Assembly: GCA_964422295.1 (NCBI GenBank)
Contig: CAYRAM010000005.1
Location: 65,264-129,263, forward strand
DNA: 64,000 bases
Source of the DNA: UBA12191 sp964422295
GTDB lineage: Bacteria > Planctomycetota > UBA8108 > UBA1146
Reading direction: 5' to 3'
The notes below the pieces were generated by a model. That model was not told the DNA's origin and did no database searches. It saw nothing but the letters and a program-made list of their open reading frames with translations. Shown piece by piece: positions 24,501 through 33,357 of this stretch (the stretch's first letter is position 1; each line of letters begins with the position of its first letter). Both the position numbers and the translations under genes were made by a program.

Positions 24501-25754
24501 ATGTCCAACTTGAATACCACGATCGAGCAGAGAGCAATCTCTAGTGACAACCCCCTGACCTACTCCCTGGTTCAATTGGAGGGTTTTATCGATGCGGCCA
24601 ATTACCCCATCTTTGAGAAGGCCCTCGAAAAGCTGATCGACAGTGGCAGGTTCCATATCGTCCTCGACTTCAAAGGGGTCGAGTACATCAACTCCACCGG
24701 CATCAGCGGCATCATCCGTTTCCATCACCACTGCTCTGGTGGCGGCGGAGGGCTCGTCCTCACCCGGGTGGCGCGCAATGTAGGCATCACCATGCATCTG
24801 CTGGGGGTGACCTCGGTGGTGGCTGTAGCCAAAGATTTCGATGAGGCGGAAAGGGTGCTCCAGGGGGAGGAAGTTGGCCCCACCAGCGACAGCCCCGAGC
24901 GCAAGATCCCGGTTCTGGCGGACAAGCCGGGGCCTACCGGCACGGTCGGCCTGCTCTTGCCAAGCAAGGGGCACTTTGCAGATATTTGCAAAAAGCGTGT
25001 TGAGGATCGCGGCGGCAAGACATTCTTTTACGAGTCGCCGAAAGAGATGTTGGAAGCGATCGATGCCATCGTTCCCGATCTAATCGTCATCGATCAACGG
25101 ATTCCCGGCAGCGAAAAACTGGTGGAGCGTATCAAATTGATGCCGCGGCACGCACTGGCGTCGATCATCCTGATTCACCCGAAAGGGGTCGATCCGACAT
25201 CGGTCTCAGGATTTCGGGTTTGGGAGAATGACTCCCTAGTCGATCCGTTCGAGCTCGGAAATCTCTTCATTCTCGCCGAAAGCGAGGTGCGCCGAGTGAG
25301 CCGCGACCGAAAGCTGTTCAGCCAGCAGGTGCGCTTTCAATTTGATGGTGCCAAGGATTCGGTCGACCAGGGCCTCAGCCTCGGCGGTGCATTGATTTCA
25401 CGTCTGCCGCTGACCGACACGGAAAAGAATGCCCTCCAGTCGGCCCTCAAGGAAGGGGTCGACAATGCGGTGCGCCATGGCAACCGCGAAAATGTCACTC
25501 GCAAGGTGACGGTCAATTATGTCGTTGACCCACGACGAGTGATGATGTTGGTAGAAGATGAAGGCGAAGGATTCGATCATGAGTTCTTCCTTGGCCAGAT
25601 AGAGGACAAGGACGCCTTTGATCGTGCCAAGGAACGGATGCGTGAAGGAGGCCGTGGTGGCCTCGGGATCCTGCTGATGCACCGCTGCTCCGATCGCCTC
25701 GAATACCTTGGCAAAGGCAATGTGGTGCGCATCGAGAAGGCATTGCAGCGCTGA
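24501..25754 (+). CDS. STAS - receiver - HATPase fusion (single-chain partner-switch protein)
   Basis: 417 aa from ATG 24501 (AGGAG 5 bases upstream). Residues 20-115 form a STAS domain with the phosphorylatable serine context INSTGISGI (S65/T66), as in anti-anti-sigma factors. Residues 148-265 resemble a receiver domain with PDLIVIDQRIPG, where D198 is the likely acceptor. Residues 300-415 form a GHKL ATPase of the RsbW/SpoIIAB type, with N box EGVDNAVRHGN, G1 DEGEGFD and G2 GRGGLGILL. Such kinases phosphorylate STAS partners to control sigma factors; here kinase and substrate share one chain. No sigma factor is nearby. The output is unknown. Confidence 0.8.
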   Translation: MSNLNTTIEQRAISSDNPLTYSLVQLEGFIDAANYPIFEKALEKLIDSGRFHIVLDFKGVEYINSTGISGIIRFHHHCSGGGGGLVLTRVARNVGITMHLLGVTSVVAVAKDFDEAERVLQGEEVGPTSDSPERKIPVLADKPGPTGTVGLLLPSKGHFADICKKRVEDRGGKTFFYESPKEMLEAIDAIVPDLIVIDQRIPGSEKLVERIKLMPRHALASIILIHPKGVDPTSVSGFRVWENDSLVDPFELGNLFILAESEVRRVSRDRKLFSQQVRFQFDGAKDSVDQGLSLGGALISRLPLTDTEKNALQSALKEGVDNAVRHGNRENVTRKVTVNYVVDPRRVMMLVEDEGEGFDHEFFLGQIEDKDAFDRAKERMREGGRGGLGILLMHRCSDRLEYLGKGNVVRIEKALQR

Positions 25755-25901
25755 GTTGGGGGAGGTTCACTGGATCTGGCGAACGGACCACTCTCTGCCG
25801 ATTGCCATTGACAGCCGCACTGCCGATCTGCACAATTGGCGTTTCCCTTCGAGGGTACGAAAGTCCTTTTCTGCCTTCGGGAGGCCTTTAACAGGCTCAG
25901 A

Positions 25902-25976
25902 GCGGGTGTAGCTCAGGGGTAGAGCATCACGTTGCCAACGTGATTGTCGTGGGTTCGAATCCCATCACCCGCTCCA
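25902..25976 (+). tRNA. tRNA-Gly (anticodon GCC)
   Basis: 75 bases with an encoded CCA. The acceptor stem pairs GCGGGTG with CACCCGC, the D arm is AGCTCAGGGGTAGAGC, the anticodon loop is TTGCCAA (GCC at 25934-25936), and the T arm is GTGGGTTCGAATCCCAT. Discriminator T. Confidence 0.96.
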
Positions 25977-26022
25977 TTTTTCTTCCGCTCTCCATATCCC
26001 ACCGATTTTCCATCGACAGATT

Positions 26023-26793
26023 TCACTCTTCGTTGGCGACCTGTGAGGACTCCTTTAGCTGGCGGATGATGGCTTCGGCAGAGGCGATGTTGGTGGCCAG
26101 GGGGATGTTTTCCAACTCGCAGATGCGGATCAGGGCGTGGACGTCTGCGCTGTGAGGCTGCGCCCATAATGGATCCCGGAGAAAGATGACCGCACTGATC
26201 AACCCTTCTGAGACGAGTGCGCCGATCTGTTGGTCGCCTCCCAGCAAGCCGGATCTGACACTGCGTGCCACTTGAAGCCCGGTGTTTTCGGTAATTTCTC
26301 CGCTGGTGTTCTGGGTGGAAACCAATTGGGCGGAGGAGAAAAACTCCTTGTTGGCAGCGACCAAATCGATCAGATCCGACTTCCTCGAATCGTGGGCAAC
26401 AAGGGCGATATAGCGCTCATGGTATGCCCCCGAAATTCGCCGGATGCAGAGGCGGGTCAGATCTGAGTAGATGTGCCTGAAAGTGGGAAGGTCGTCCAGT
26501 TGGTCATCGATGGCTTTGAAGGGTATCCGCGAGATTCGCACCTCGCTCGCACTTCTGACGTGTGCGCTGGCGACCCCGCCGGTGACATAACTGATCTCTC
26601 CGAGAATATTGGGGGCATTTTGGATGATGCTTTCGCCTGCCCGGGTGTCCACACGCAATTGCCCCTCATGGAGGAGCAATAGGTGATCATTCTCTTCACC
26701 CAACCGGATCAACACCTGGTCCTTCGGTACGACCTCTTCCTCGAAAGAGATTTCTTTGAGCCAGGAAAGCAGGTTTTCAGAGCAGTCTTCCAT
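26023..26793 (-). CDS. mgsA: Cyclic-nucleotide-binding-like domain fused to methylglyoxal synthase
   Basis: 256 aa. Residues about 20-110 form a cNMP-binding beta-roll (LLLLHEGQLRVDT, NILGEISYVTGG), although the phosphate-binding cassette arginine is not clearly in its usual place. Residues 127-245 are a complete methylglyoxal synthase: IALVAHDSRK (H134), LLGGDQQIGALVSEG (catalytic D187), IFLRDPLWAQPHSADV (D207, H214) and IPLATNIASAEAII. The enzyme converts dihydroxyacetone phosphate to methylglyoxal and phosphate, a glycolytic overflow bypass. The known enzyme is normally stand-alone and inhibited by phosphate. Fusion to a sensor domain suggests ligand control. An adenylate cyclase is encoded at 33358-34938. 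Confidence 0.85.
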   Translation of the reverse strand: MEDCSENLLSWLKEISFEEEVVPKDQVLIRLGEENDHLLLLHEGQLRVDTRAGESIIQNAPNILGEISYVTGGVASAHVRSASEVRISRIPFKAIDDQLDDLPTFRHIYSDLTRLCIRRISGAYHERYIALVAHDSRKSDLIDLVAANKEFFSSAQLVSTQNTSGEITENTGLQVARSVRSGLLGGDQQIGALVSEGLISAVIFLRDPLWAQPHSADVHALIRICELENIPLATNIASAEAIIRQLKESSQVANEE

Positions 26794-26883
26794 CGGTATC
26801 TCCAGTATTCAGGTCAGGCAATATCACGAGTCGCATCCCGATGGGCCGTGCGGTAGGGCTGCCCAGAGGAGCTGAACCGCCCT

Positions 26884-27063
26884 TTATTCTTCGGGCTTCG
26901 TTTTGGCCAGCGGGTTGGAAAAGCCATAAAAACACAAGTACATAAACAGGATCGGCACCATCACTGTGACGGTCCCGGATTCCCGATCCAGAAATTTGAC
27001 AATCAGGTGAACCAACACGGTTGTCGCAACTGTACACAGGGCAAAGGTAAGGAAGTACTTCAT
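26884..27063 (-). CDS. Small membrane protein, 59 aa
   Basis: The minus-strand frame starts at ATG 27063 (MKYFLTFALCTVATT) with an AAAGGAG-type ribosome site about 9 bases upstream, and ends at TAA 26884. Two hydrophobic helices (about 3-22 and 33-48) are separated by a short charged turn (LDRESG). The tail NPLAKTKPEE is polar. It lies upstream of, and co-directional with, the methylglyoxal synthase fusion (90 bases apart). No family is recognised. Ribosome site and clean topology support it as a real gene. Confidence 0.55.
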   Translation of the reverse strand: MKYFLTFALCTVATTVLVHLIVKFLDRESGTVTVMVPILFMYLCFYGFSNPLAKTKPEE

Positions 27064-27193
27064 TGTTTCACCGCTCCTTTGGTGAACGGGGATAGTGCTG
27101 CCAACAACTTCGTATCATCGATACACCCTGCTACAGCAATTACACTCATTCAAGAAAAATGCATTCCGGACGACTCTACTTGCAAAAACCGAC

Positions 27194-29524
27194 TTATTCG
27201 CTGAGAGGAAGCATTTTCAGGCGCCTCAATTTCATGAGCGGGCCCTCTTCCTTGCCACTGGATACAGTGAGCAGATGGGTGCCTGCTGGCAATGAGATTC
27301 TTCCCAGCGATTGATCCTGGTAATCGTCCCAGGAGTCTGTGGCCATGACGACCGCACGGATTTCCTGGCCCTCACCCGCTGCGTTTGAGCAGCGGAACCA
27401 ATATTCCGCACCCGCTTCATTCGCAGGGCAGGAAGAGGTAATCAGGACATCAAAGACCATCGGCTTGTCGATTTTGATGCGCCATCCGGGGTAGTCGGTC
27501 ACGGTCCTCCAGTACCCCAGACAGTTCCTGTCTGACTCGTAACGCAACTGGGTTCCTTGGATTTGTGCGCGACGCGCTTCAAGAGTCCAGTCGCCGTCGG
27601 CTCCAGGCTCGAGGGGCCGACCAGCTCCGATCTTCATCAGACCCTTGAGGGCGTCGAGATGGTCTTCGTATACCGATCGAGGATCACAGTTCTGTTGCTT
27701 GCAGACCGTTGCGGCCATGCCAACGATCTCTCCCATTGCACCCGTGGTTTTCATGACCCGGACCGCCCCGAGTGCTTCGTGGGTCACACTGATGTCGCGA
27801 CCCGCCATAAACAGGTTGTCTATGTTGCGACTGAACAGGCAGCGATAGGGCAGCCAGTAAGGCCCATCGTATGAGTACTCTTCACCATGAGTGAAATCGG
27901 CGATGAACTCATCGCCCTCGTGACCTTCGCTGTAGCTGGGGTGGGGGTGGTGAGTGTCGATGCCCCAAGTGCATGGAACGCAGCCGTCTTCATACTGGAT
28001 GCCCTTGCGAAGATCTGAACCGGTGAGTACCACATCTCCCATCAGTCGTCGCGATTCGCGCTTGCCGGCGATGTATGCGACCCAGTTCAGGCGATGGGCG
28101 GGGTAGCGTTTTTCGACATTTTTGATGGCATCCCATGCGCCATACATGGCTCTGAAGTTCTGATCCCGAATTCGCTCCATGTCTTTGATGGGGTCGCGGT
28201 CAAATCCCGATTCCCAATACCATTGGCCCAAGCTGATGGGCTGGATTCCCGCTTGTGGAGTTTTCGCGCCCCGATCCCTTCCCGGGAAAGGTTTTGCAGA
28301 CAGATCGACCGCCCAGGGACAGCGCGGAAAGGTGGCTTTTTCACACGCCGCTTCGAGTTCCGAAGAGAGCGGGTCCTCGTCCTCACAGAGACACTGGATA
28401 TTCCAAAGGTTGCTGGCGCCCATGTGCCCGGTTTGTGTTTGTTCGAAGTCTGCGCCCGCCAAAAATCCAAGGGATCCATCCCCCGTGCTGTCGAGAAACC
28501 AGCGACCGCCGACCCGAACCCGGCGACCGCTGCGGACATCCTGACAGACGACCGACACCACTCTCGATCCATCCATTTCCGCGCCATTCATGCGGTTTTC
28601 CAGGAGCAGGGTCAGATTTTCTTCCGCACGAGCAACGGCGAGTTTGCGATCATCGTCAAAGACTTTTGCAGACTGGGCGTTGTGGGAATCTGGGCGCTGC
28701 TCAGGGACCAGTTCCATCACGACATCACCGATTCGCGGCCACGGGTTCTGGTTGACGTGGCCTTGCGGCCACACCCTGACTTCGGAACTGGAGTTGCCAC
28801 CGAGAACCGGTCGGTCCTGAATCAGGATCACCTGAAGACCGAGCCTAGCAGCGGTCACGGCCGCAGAAGTTCCTGCCATGCCGCCACCCACCACCACAAG
28901 ATCGTAGGTGCCGATCACCTCAGGTTCTTGCGGGTGCCCCAATGCCGTTCTTCGAAAGCGTTGCAGTGCATCCGGGTCATCGGGAGGGGTTGCGTCGAGA
29001 TCGGCCATCAACAACACCGCATCACAACGCCCCTCGAATCCGGTCAGATCATGCAGGGCGATCTCAAAGTCGTCTTTCAGTGAAACCAGACCTCCGTCCT
29101 GCCAATGCCAAGGGTCACCCTCGGTGCCGAAGATGGTTTCGATGGGCGTTCCATCGAGCAACACCTGAAATCGACCCGGTGTGCCCGGTGCTTTCCACGG
29201 CGCAACCCAATCCCGGGTTCGGACCCAAATGCGCCAGCTTCCCGCCGTGAAATCTTCCAGGTCAGAAACGGTGACAGTGGTGACCGCATCTCTGACGGGT
29301 TGCCCCATGCCATGCGCCAACAGATAAGGAGAGCCCATCAGGTCCATGAATTGTTGATCGAGAACCCAGCCCCCGAGGTCATCAAACGCTTCCGCCTCCA
29401 AAAGGATGATGTCACTGAAGGCGGTCGCAGATGCAGCCAGCCGATCAGAACCCAACAGGAGCAGCGCAAGGGATGCCAACAGCACCGCTGGAAGGGGGCA
29501 GACGCCAGAGTTTTTCTTCAACAA
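27194..29524 (-). CDS. Secreted FAD-dependent oxidoreductase (PF12831-like)
   Basis: 776 aa from a TTG at 29524, preceded by GAAAGGG 8 bases upstream. This start places a signal peptide (KK near the start, then PAVLLASLALLLLG, cleavage near ASA) at the N terminus; a start at 29683 would bury it. A carbohydrate-binding-like region of about 180 residues precedes the Rossmann motif VVVGGGMAGTSAA. The FAD family motifs QDRPVLGGNSSSEVRV, STGDGSLGFLAGA and NLFMAGRDISVTHEALGA follow. Proteins of this type are common in Planctomycetota and are often linked to polysaccharide degradation. The substrate is unknown. Divergent from tig. Confidence 0.78.
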   Translation of the reverse strand: MLKKNSGVCPLPAVLLASLALLLLGSDRLAASATAFSDIILLEAEAFDDLGGWVLDQQFMDLMGSPYLLAHGMGQPVRDAVTTVTVSDLEDFTAGSWRIWVRTRDWVAPWKAPGTPGRFQVLLDGTPIETIFGTEGDPWHWQDGGLVSLKDDFEIALHDLTGFEGRCDAVLLMADLDATPPDDPDALQRFRRTALGHPQEPEVIGTYDLVVVGGGMAGTSAAVTAARLGLQVILIQDRPVLGGNSSSEVRVWPQGHVNQNPWPRIGDVVMELVPEQRPDSHNAQSAKVFDDDRKLAVARAEENLTLLLENRMNGAEMDGSRVVSVVCQDVRSGRRVRVGGRWFLDSTGDGSLGFLAGADFEQTQTGHMGASNLWNIQCLCEDEDPLSSELEAACEKATFPRCPWAVDLSAKPFPGRDRGAKTPQAGIQPISLGQWYWESGFDRDPIKDMERIRDQNFRAMYGAWDAIKNVEKRYPAHRLNWVAYIAGKRESRRLMGDVVLTGSDLRKGIQYEDGCVPCTWGIDTHHPHPSYSEGHEGDEFIADFTHGEEYSYDGPYWLPYRCLFSRNIDNLFMAGRDISVTHEALGAVRVMKTTGAMGEIVGMAATVCKQQNCDPRSVYEDHLDALKGLMKIGAGRPLEPGADGDWTLEARRAQIQGTQLRYESDRNCLGYWRTVTDYPGWRIKIDKPMVFDVLITSSCPANEAGAEYWFRCSNAAGEGQEIRAVVMATDSWDDYQDQSLGRISLPAGTHLLTVSSGKEEGPLMKLRRLKMLPLSE

Positions 29525-29756
29525 GGAACAAGCCCTTTCGAGACTGAATCCAAAAAGTGGGGTGCATTGAGAGCGGGTTGCCTTTCGTATCCGTGGTGGA
29601 TTTTCACATGGGACCCCGAAGCTGTCACTGACGGGGACTGTCCACGAGGGGGAAACAGCGACCTTCTGTTCGGGCAGATACACCGGGTGAAGGCAGCAAT
29701 TGGACCAAAATTCGCCAAAAAACCCCGAATCGGGAGCATCTGGGGCCCGGCTTGCG

Positions 29757-29785
29757 TTGACACTTCTGGGCGCGGGGACGATGAT
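29757..29785 (+). promoter_or_regulatory. Possible promoter of the tig-clpP-clpX operon
   Basis: Perfect TTGACA (29757-29762), a 17-base spacer, then GATGAT (29780-29785; 4 of 6). It lies 50 bases before the proposed tig start. If used, the hydrophobic upstream extension from 29700 could not be translated. Confidence 0.4.
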
Positions 29786-29834
29786 TTGTGGTTACGGTTT
29801 GTTTACCGCAACGACAGGGAGCCATCGGTCGCTC

Positions 29835-31238
29835 ATGAATGAAGAGTTGGACGGGATCGAGAATCCCGAGACGGAAGATACGACTATGAATACCTCCGCC
29901 ACAGAGGATGCCGGCGTCGACACCGCATCTGCTGAAGAGTCCCAGGATTTTATCGCCAGCGACACCGAATTGGTCGATGAGGGCCCTTGCCGAAAGCGCC
30001 TCAAGATCACCATCGAACCCGACAAGGTCGCCTCCGAATTAGAGTCCCAATTTCAACAACTGAAGGCGAACGTGATGTTGCCCGGTTTTCGCAAGGGCAA
30101 GGCCCCGCTGAAGATGCTCAAAAAGCGCTTCGGGGAACAAGTGCAACAAGATGTTCAGGAAGACCTCATCGGCCGCTCCGTCGAGGAGCAGTTTGAGGCC
30201 GCAGACTATACTCCCATCGGGTTCCCGGAATTTGAAAACATCGAGTTTTCCAGCGAGAACCCCTTCACCTTTGAAGCGGTCTTCGATGTCCAGCCGACCT
30301 TCGAGATGCCCGAGTACAAAGGGGTGGAGATCACCTCTGAGTTGAAGGCGGTCGAAGATTCCGATGTCGATGCGGAGATCGAACGCATCAGCGAGCAGGC
30401 CAGTACCCTGGAGCCGCTGGATGTGGGGACCCAGGCGGAAGGGGATTTCGTCGTCGTCGACCTGGATCTGTCCGCCGATGGCGAATCGATCTTTTCCCGC
30501 GACGAAGTGATGATCAAGATCGGAGATGACTTCATCGATTCGATGGAGGTTCCCGGGCTGGGAAAAGACCTCGCGGAAGCAGCGGCGGATACGGTGGTCG
30601 AAAAGAAGGTACAGATCCCCGAAGACTATCCGGAGGCGGAACACCACGGGAAAACCGCCGAGGTCAAATTAACTATCAAGGATGCCAAGAAGTTGATCGC
30701 CCCGGAGATGAACGAAGAGTTCTTTGGCCGTCTCGGGGTCGAATCGGAAGAGGATCTGCGCAATAAGGTGCGCGAGGGGATGGAGGGGCGCTGTTCGGCG
30801 GAGGAGAATACCCGCCAGGAAGACCTCCTCTCTGAAAAGGTTGCCGATTCGGTGGAGATGGAGCTTCCTGAGTCGATGTATGAACGGCGCAAGGAATCTC
30901 TCGCCCGCAACAAGGTCATGGAGCTGATGCGCGATGGCGCATCCGAGGAGGATGCGACAGCGGAAGCCGAAAAGGATGAAGAGCTGGCCAAGCAGGCCCG
31001 CATCGAACTGGTTCGCATCTTTGTCCTTGATCGGATCGCCGAAGAGGAGAAGGTGTTTGTGACCGAGGATGAAGTGGTGCAAAGGCTGCAGGCGATCGCC
31101 GCGACCTACCAGCGTCCTCTCGAAGAAGTGGTGGAGCAATACCGCAACAACGGCATGATCCCTGAGCTTCGTAACGGCATGAAGCGGGAGAAGGTCAAGC
31201 AGCTGCTGCGCAAAAAAGCAAAAATTTCGGGCTCCTGA
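29835..31238 (+). CDS. tig: Trigger factor (ribosome-associated chaperone / peptidyl-prolyl isomerase)
   Basis: 467 aa from ATG 29835; an ATG at 29886 with GGAAG 8 bases upstream is an equally good start. The N-terminal ribosome-binding signature MLPGFRKGKAPLKMLKKRFG contains the GFRK tip. A PPIase-like middle region (EGDFVVVDLDLSADGE) and a C-terminal helical domain with LARNKVMELM follow. The N terminus before the ribosome-binding domain has an acidic extension of about 40-55 residues, longer than in E. coli. It is the first gene of the classic tig-clpP-clpX order; clpP begins 43 bases downstream. Confidence 0.93.
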   Translation: MNEELDGIENPETEDTTMNTSATEDAGVDTASAEESQDFIASDTELVDEGPCRKRLKITIEPDKVASELESQFQQLKANVMLPGFRKGKAPLKMLKKRFGEQVQQDVQEDLIGRSVEEQFEAADYTPIGFPEFENIEFSSENPFTFEAVFDVQPTFEMPEYKGVEITSELKAVEDSDVDAEIERISEQASTLEPLDVGTQAEGDFVVVDLDLSADGESIFSRDEVMIKIGDDFIDSMEVPGLGKDLAEAAADTVVEKKVQIPEDYPEAEHHGKTAEVKLTIKDAKKLIAPEMNEEFFGRLGVESEEDLRNKVREGMEGRCSAEENTRQEDLLSEKVADSVEMELPESMYERRKESLARNKVMELMRDGASEEDATAEAEKDEELAKQARIELVRIFVLDRIAEEEKVFVTEDEVVQRLQAIAATYQRPLEEVVEQYRNNGMIPELRNGMKREKVKQLLRKKAKISGS

Positions 31239-31281
31239 GGAGCCCAATCATCGTTGGTAGATATATAGGGGGAGACACGAG

Positions 31282-31923
31282 ATGAGTGACGACCTGATAC
31301 GCAAGATCGATGAGATCCACGATAACCTCGTACCGTTCGTCATCGAAAAAACAGGCCGCGGAGAGAGATCTTACGACATCTTCTCGCGGCTACTGAAGGA
31401 TCGCATTATCTTCATAGGAGATGCCATTCACGATCACACCGCAAACCTCGTGATCGCCCAGATCCTGTTCCTGGTATCGGACAACCGCAATCAGGATATC
31501 AACATTTACATCAACAGTCCCGGCGGTTCCGTGACGGCCGGACTTGCGATTTACGACACGATGCAGTTTGTCCAGTGCGACATCGCCACCTTCTGCATCG
31601 GACAGGCCTCCTCGATGGGGGCAGTGCTTCTGGCAGCAGGGGCAGCGGGCAAGCGCCACGCCCTTCCCCATTCGCGCATCATGATCCACCAGCCGTGGGG
31701 TGGTGCCCAGGGAACCGCCCAGGATATCGAAATCCAGGCGAACGAGATCAAGCGCAACAAGGAGGTACTGAGCGAGATTCTCAGCCGTCATTCCGGGAAA
31801 CCGGTCGGCCAGATTGCCGACGATTCGCACCTGGATTTCTTCATGTCGTCGCGGGAGGCACAGGAGTACGGCCTGGTCGATCAGGTCATCGAAACTCTCA
31901 AGCCTGCCGCTGAGGTCAGTTAA
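31282..31923 (+). CDS. clpP: ATP-dependent Clp protease proteolytic subunit
   Basis: 213 aa serine protease. The triad is Ser111 in GQASSMGA, His136 in RIMIHQPWGG and Asp185 in HLDFFMS. The SPGGSVTAGLAIYDTMQ oxyanion segment is intact. The N terminus (about 25 residues before YDIFSRLL) is longer than the mature E. coli form and may be a propeptide. Fourteen subunits form the barrel that degrades substrates unfolded by ClpX. Ten bases separate it from clpX. Confidence 0.97.
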   Translation: MSDDLIRKIDEIHDNLVPFVIEKTGRGERSYDIFSRLLKDRIIFIGDAIHDHTANLVIAQILFLVSDNRNQDINIYINSPGGSVTAGLAIYDTMQFVQCDIATFCIGQASSMGAVLLAAGAAGKRHALPHSRIMIHQPWGGAQGTAQDIEIQANEIKRNKEVLSEILSRHSGKPVGQIADDSHLDFFMSSREAQEYGLVDQVIETLKPAAEVS

Positions 31924-31933
31924 GCGGGTCGCC

Positions 31934-33352
31934 ATGATGACTTCAGGTGGATCCGGATCTGGACAATCAGGCAAGGAAAGTTGCAGTTTCTGCGGCAAGA
32001 AAGCGCACGAGGCCTCTCGTCTGATCGCCGGGCCTCCCGGTCTCTACATCTGTGCAGACTGTGTCGACCTGTGTCACGTCATCATTCATCCCGATCCACA
32101 ACAGAGTGCCGAAGAACTCCCCGAAACGCCGCCGAGAACTCTCGATGAGGTTCCCAGTCCCCGAGATCTCTACGATGAATTGCAGCGCTATGTCATCGGC
32201 CAGGAAGAAGCGAAGCGCACCCTTTCTGTGGCGGTCCATTTGCACTATCGACGATTGGTTCATCTCGATGCTCTCGCCTCCGATGGTGGTGCCGATGATG
32301 TACAGATTGAAAAATCAAACATCCTGATGATTGGACCAACAGGGAGCGGCAAAACGCTGATGGCAAAAACACTCGCCAGCGTTCTCGATGTGCCGTTGGC
32401 GATCGGCGATGCGACCACGCTCACAGAAGCAGGATACGTCGGCGAGGATGTGGAAAACCTGCTGCTCAAACTGGTCATGGCGGCGGATTACGACATGGCC
32501 AAGGCAGAGCGCGGCATCATCTTTATCGATGAGACCGACAAGGTCGGCAAAGCAACTCAAAATGTTTCCATCACCAGGGATGTTTCCGGAGAAGGGGTTC
32601 AGCAAGCACTGCTGAAGATCCTCGAGGGAACCGTCGCCAATATTCCTCCCCAGGGGGGGCGCAAGCATCCGGAGCAGCAATACCTGCAGCTCGACACCAC
32701 AAACATCCTCTTTATCTGTGGGGGTGCATTTGAGGGACTGCCGGAGGTCGTTGCCGAGCGTCTCAACGCTCGCAAGGTCGGCTTCCGAAACGGCGAAGAG
32801 AACAAAGATGCGAACGAGCTGCCCGATATCGAAGACCCCAATGAGCGTGCACGCCTGTATGCCAAGGTTCAGGTGCAGGACCTGATCAAGTTTGGCATGA
32901 TTCCCGAGTTTGTCGGACGCTTGCCGGTGTTGACCGCCCTGCAACCCTTGGGCGAGGATGACTTGGTCAAGGTCTTGACCGAGCCACGCAATGCATTGGT
33001 GCGCCAGTACCAGCAGTTTTTCCACATGGAGGGGGGGGAACTCGAGTTCACTCCCGACGCCCTGAGGGAGATCGCACGCATCGCCCGTGAACGCGGAACC
33101 GGTGCACGCGGGTTGCGATCGGTGGTTGAAGACCTCATGCGCGATATCCTCTTTGAGATCTCAGAAGACAGCATTCGCGGCAAGAAAACCATCATCGACG
33201 AAAATCTGGTATTGGCTCTTGAGGATGATGCGGCAACGGCTGCGCCGAAGACGGAAAACCTTGCCGTAGATCTTTCAGCGGTGGAAGAAGATGACCCGGA
33301 CGATAGCAAGTCTCCCCCCGCAGGTGATACCGCCGCGTTCAGGATCAGCTGA
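31934..33352 (+). CDS. clpX: ATP-dependent Clp protease ATPase subunit ClpX
   Basis: 472 aa from ATG 31934. The N-terminal zinc-binding domain has Cys17, Cys20, Cys40 and Cys43. The AAA+ module has Walker A GPTGSGKT (134-141), Walker B GIIFIDETDK, the pore loop GYVGED, and the ClpP-docking loop with FGM in KFGMIPEF. The sensor 2 motif GARGLRS is present. An acidic tail of about 45 residues (DDAATAAPKTE onward) extends beyond the usual end. It unfolds tagged proteins for ClpP. Last gene of the operon, convergent with the cyclase gene. Confidence 0.97.
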   Translation: MMTSGGSGSGQSGKESCSFCGKKAHEASRLIAGPPGLYICADCVDLCHVIIHPDPQQSAEELPETPPRTLDEVPSPRDLYDELQRYVIGQEEAKRTLSVAVHLHYRRLVHLDALASDGGADDVQIEKSNILMIGPTGSGKTLMAKTLASVLDVPLAIGDATTLTEAGYVGEDVENLLLKLVMAADYDMAKAERGIIFIDETDKVGKATQNVSITRDVSGEGVQQALLKILEGTVANIPPQGGRKHPEQQYLQLDTTNILFICGGAFEGLPEVVAERLNARKVGFRNGEENKDANELPDIEDPNERARLYAKVQVQDLIKFGMIPEFVGRLPVLTALQPLGEDDLVKVLTEPRNALVRQYQQFFHMEGGELEFTPDALREIARIARERGTGARGLRSVVEDLMRDILFEISEDSIRGKKTIIDENLVLALEDDAATAAPKTENLAVDLSAVEEDDPDDSKSPPAGDTAAFRIS

Positions 33353-33357
33353 CTGAT

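Noticed and set aside
25913..26167. Minus-strand frame containing GIRTHDNHVG
   Set aside because: Antisense to tRNA-Gly; the same type of artefact.
29700..29834. N-terminal membrane helix on trigger factor
   Set aside because: The extended start would precede a promoter-like TTGACA at 29757, and trigger factor is cytosolic; a start at 29835 or 29886 is more likely.
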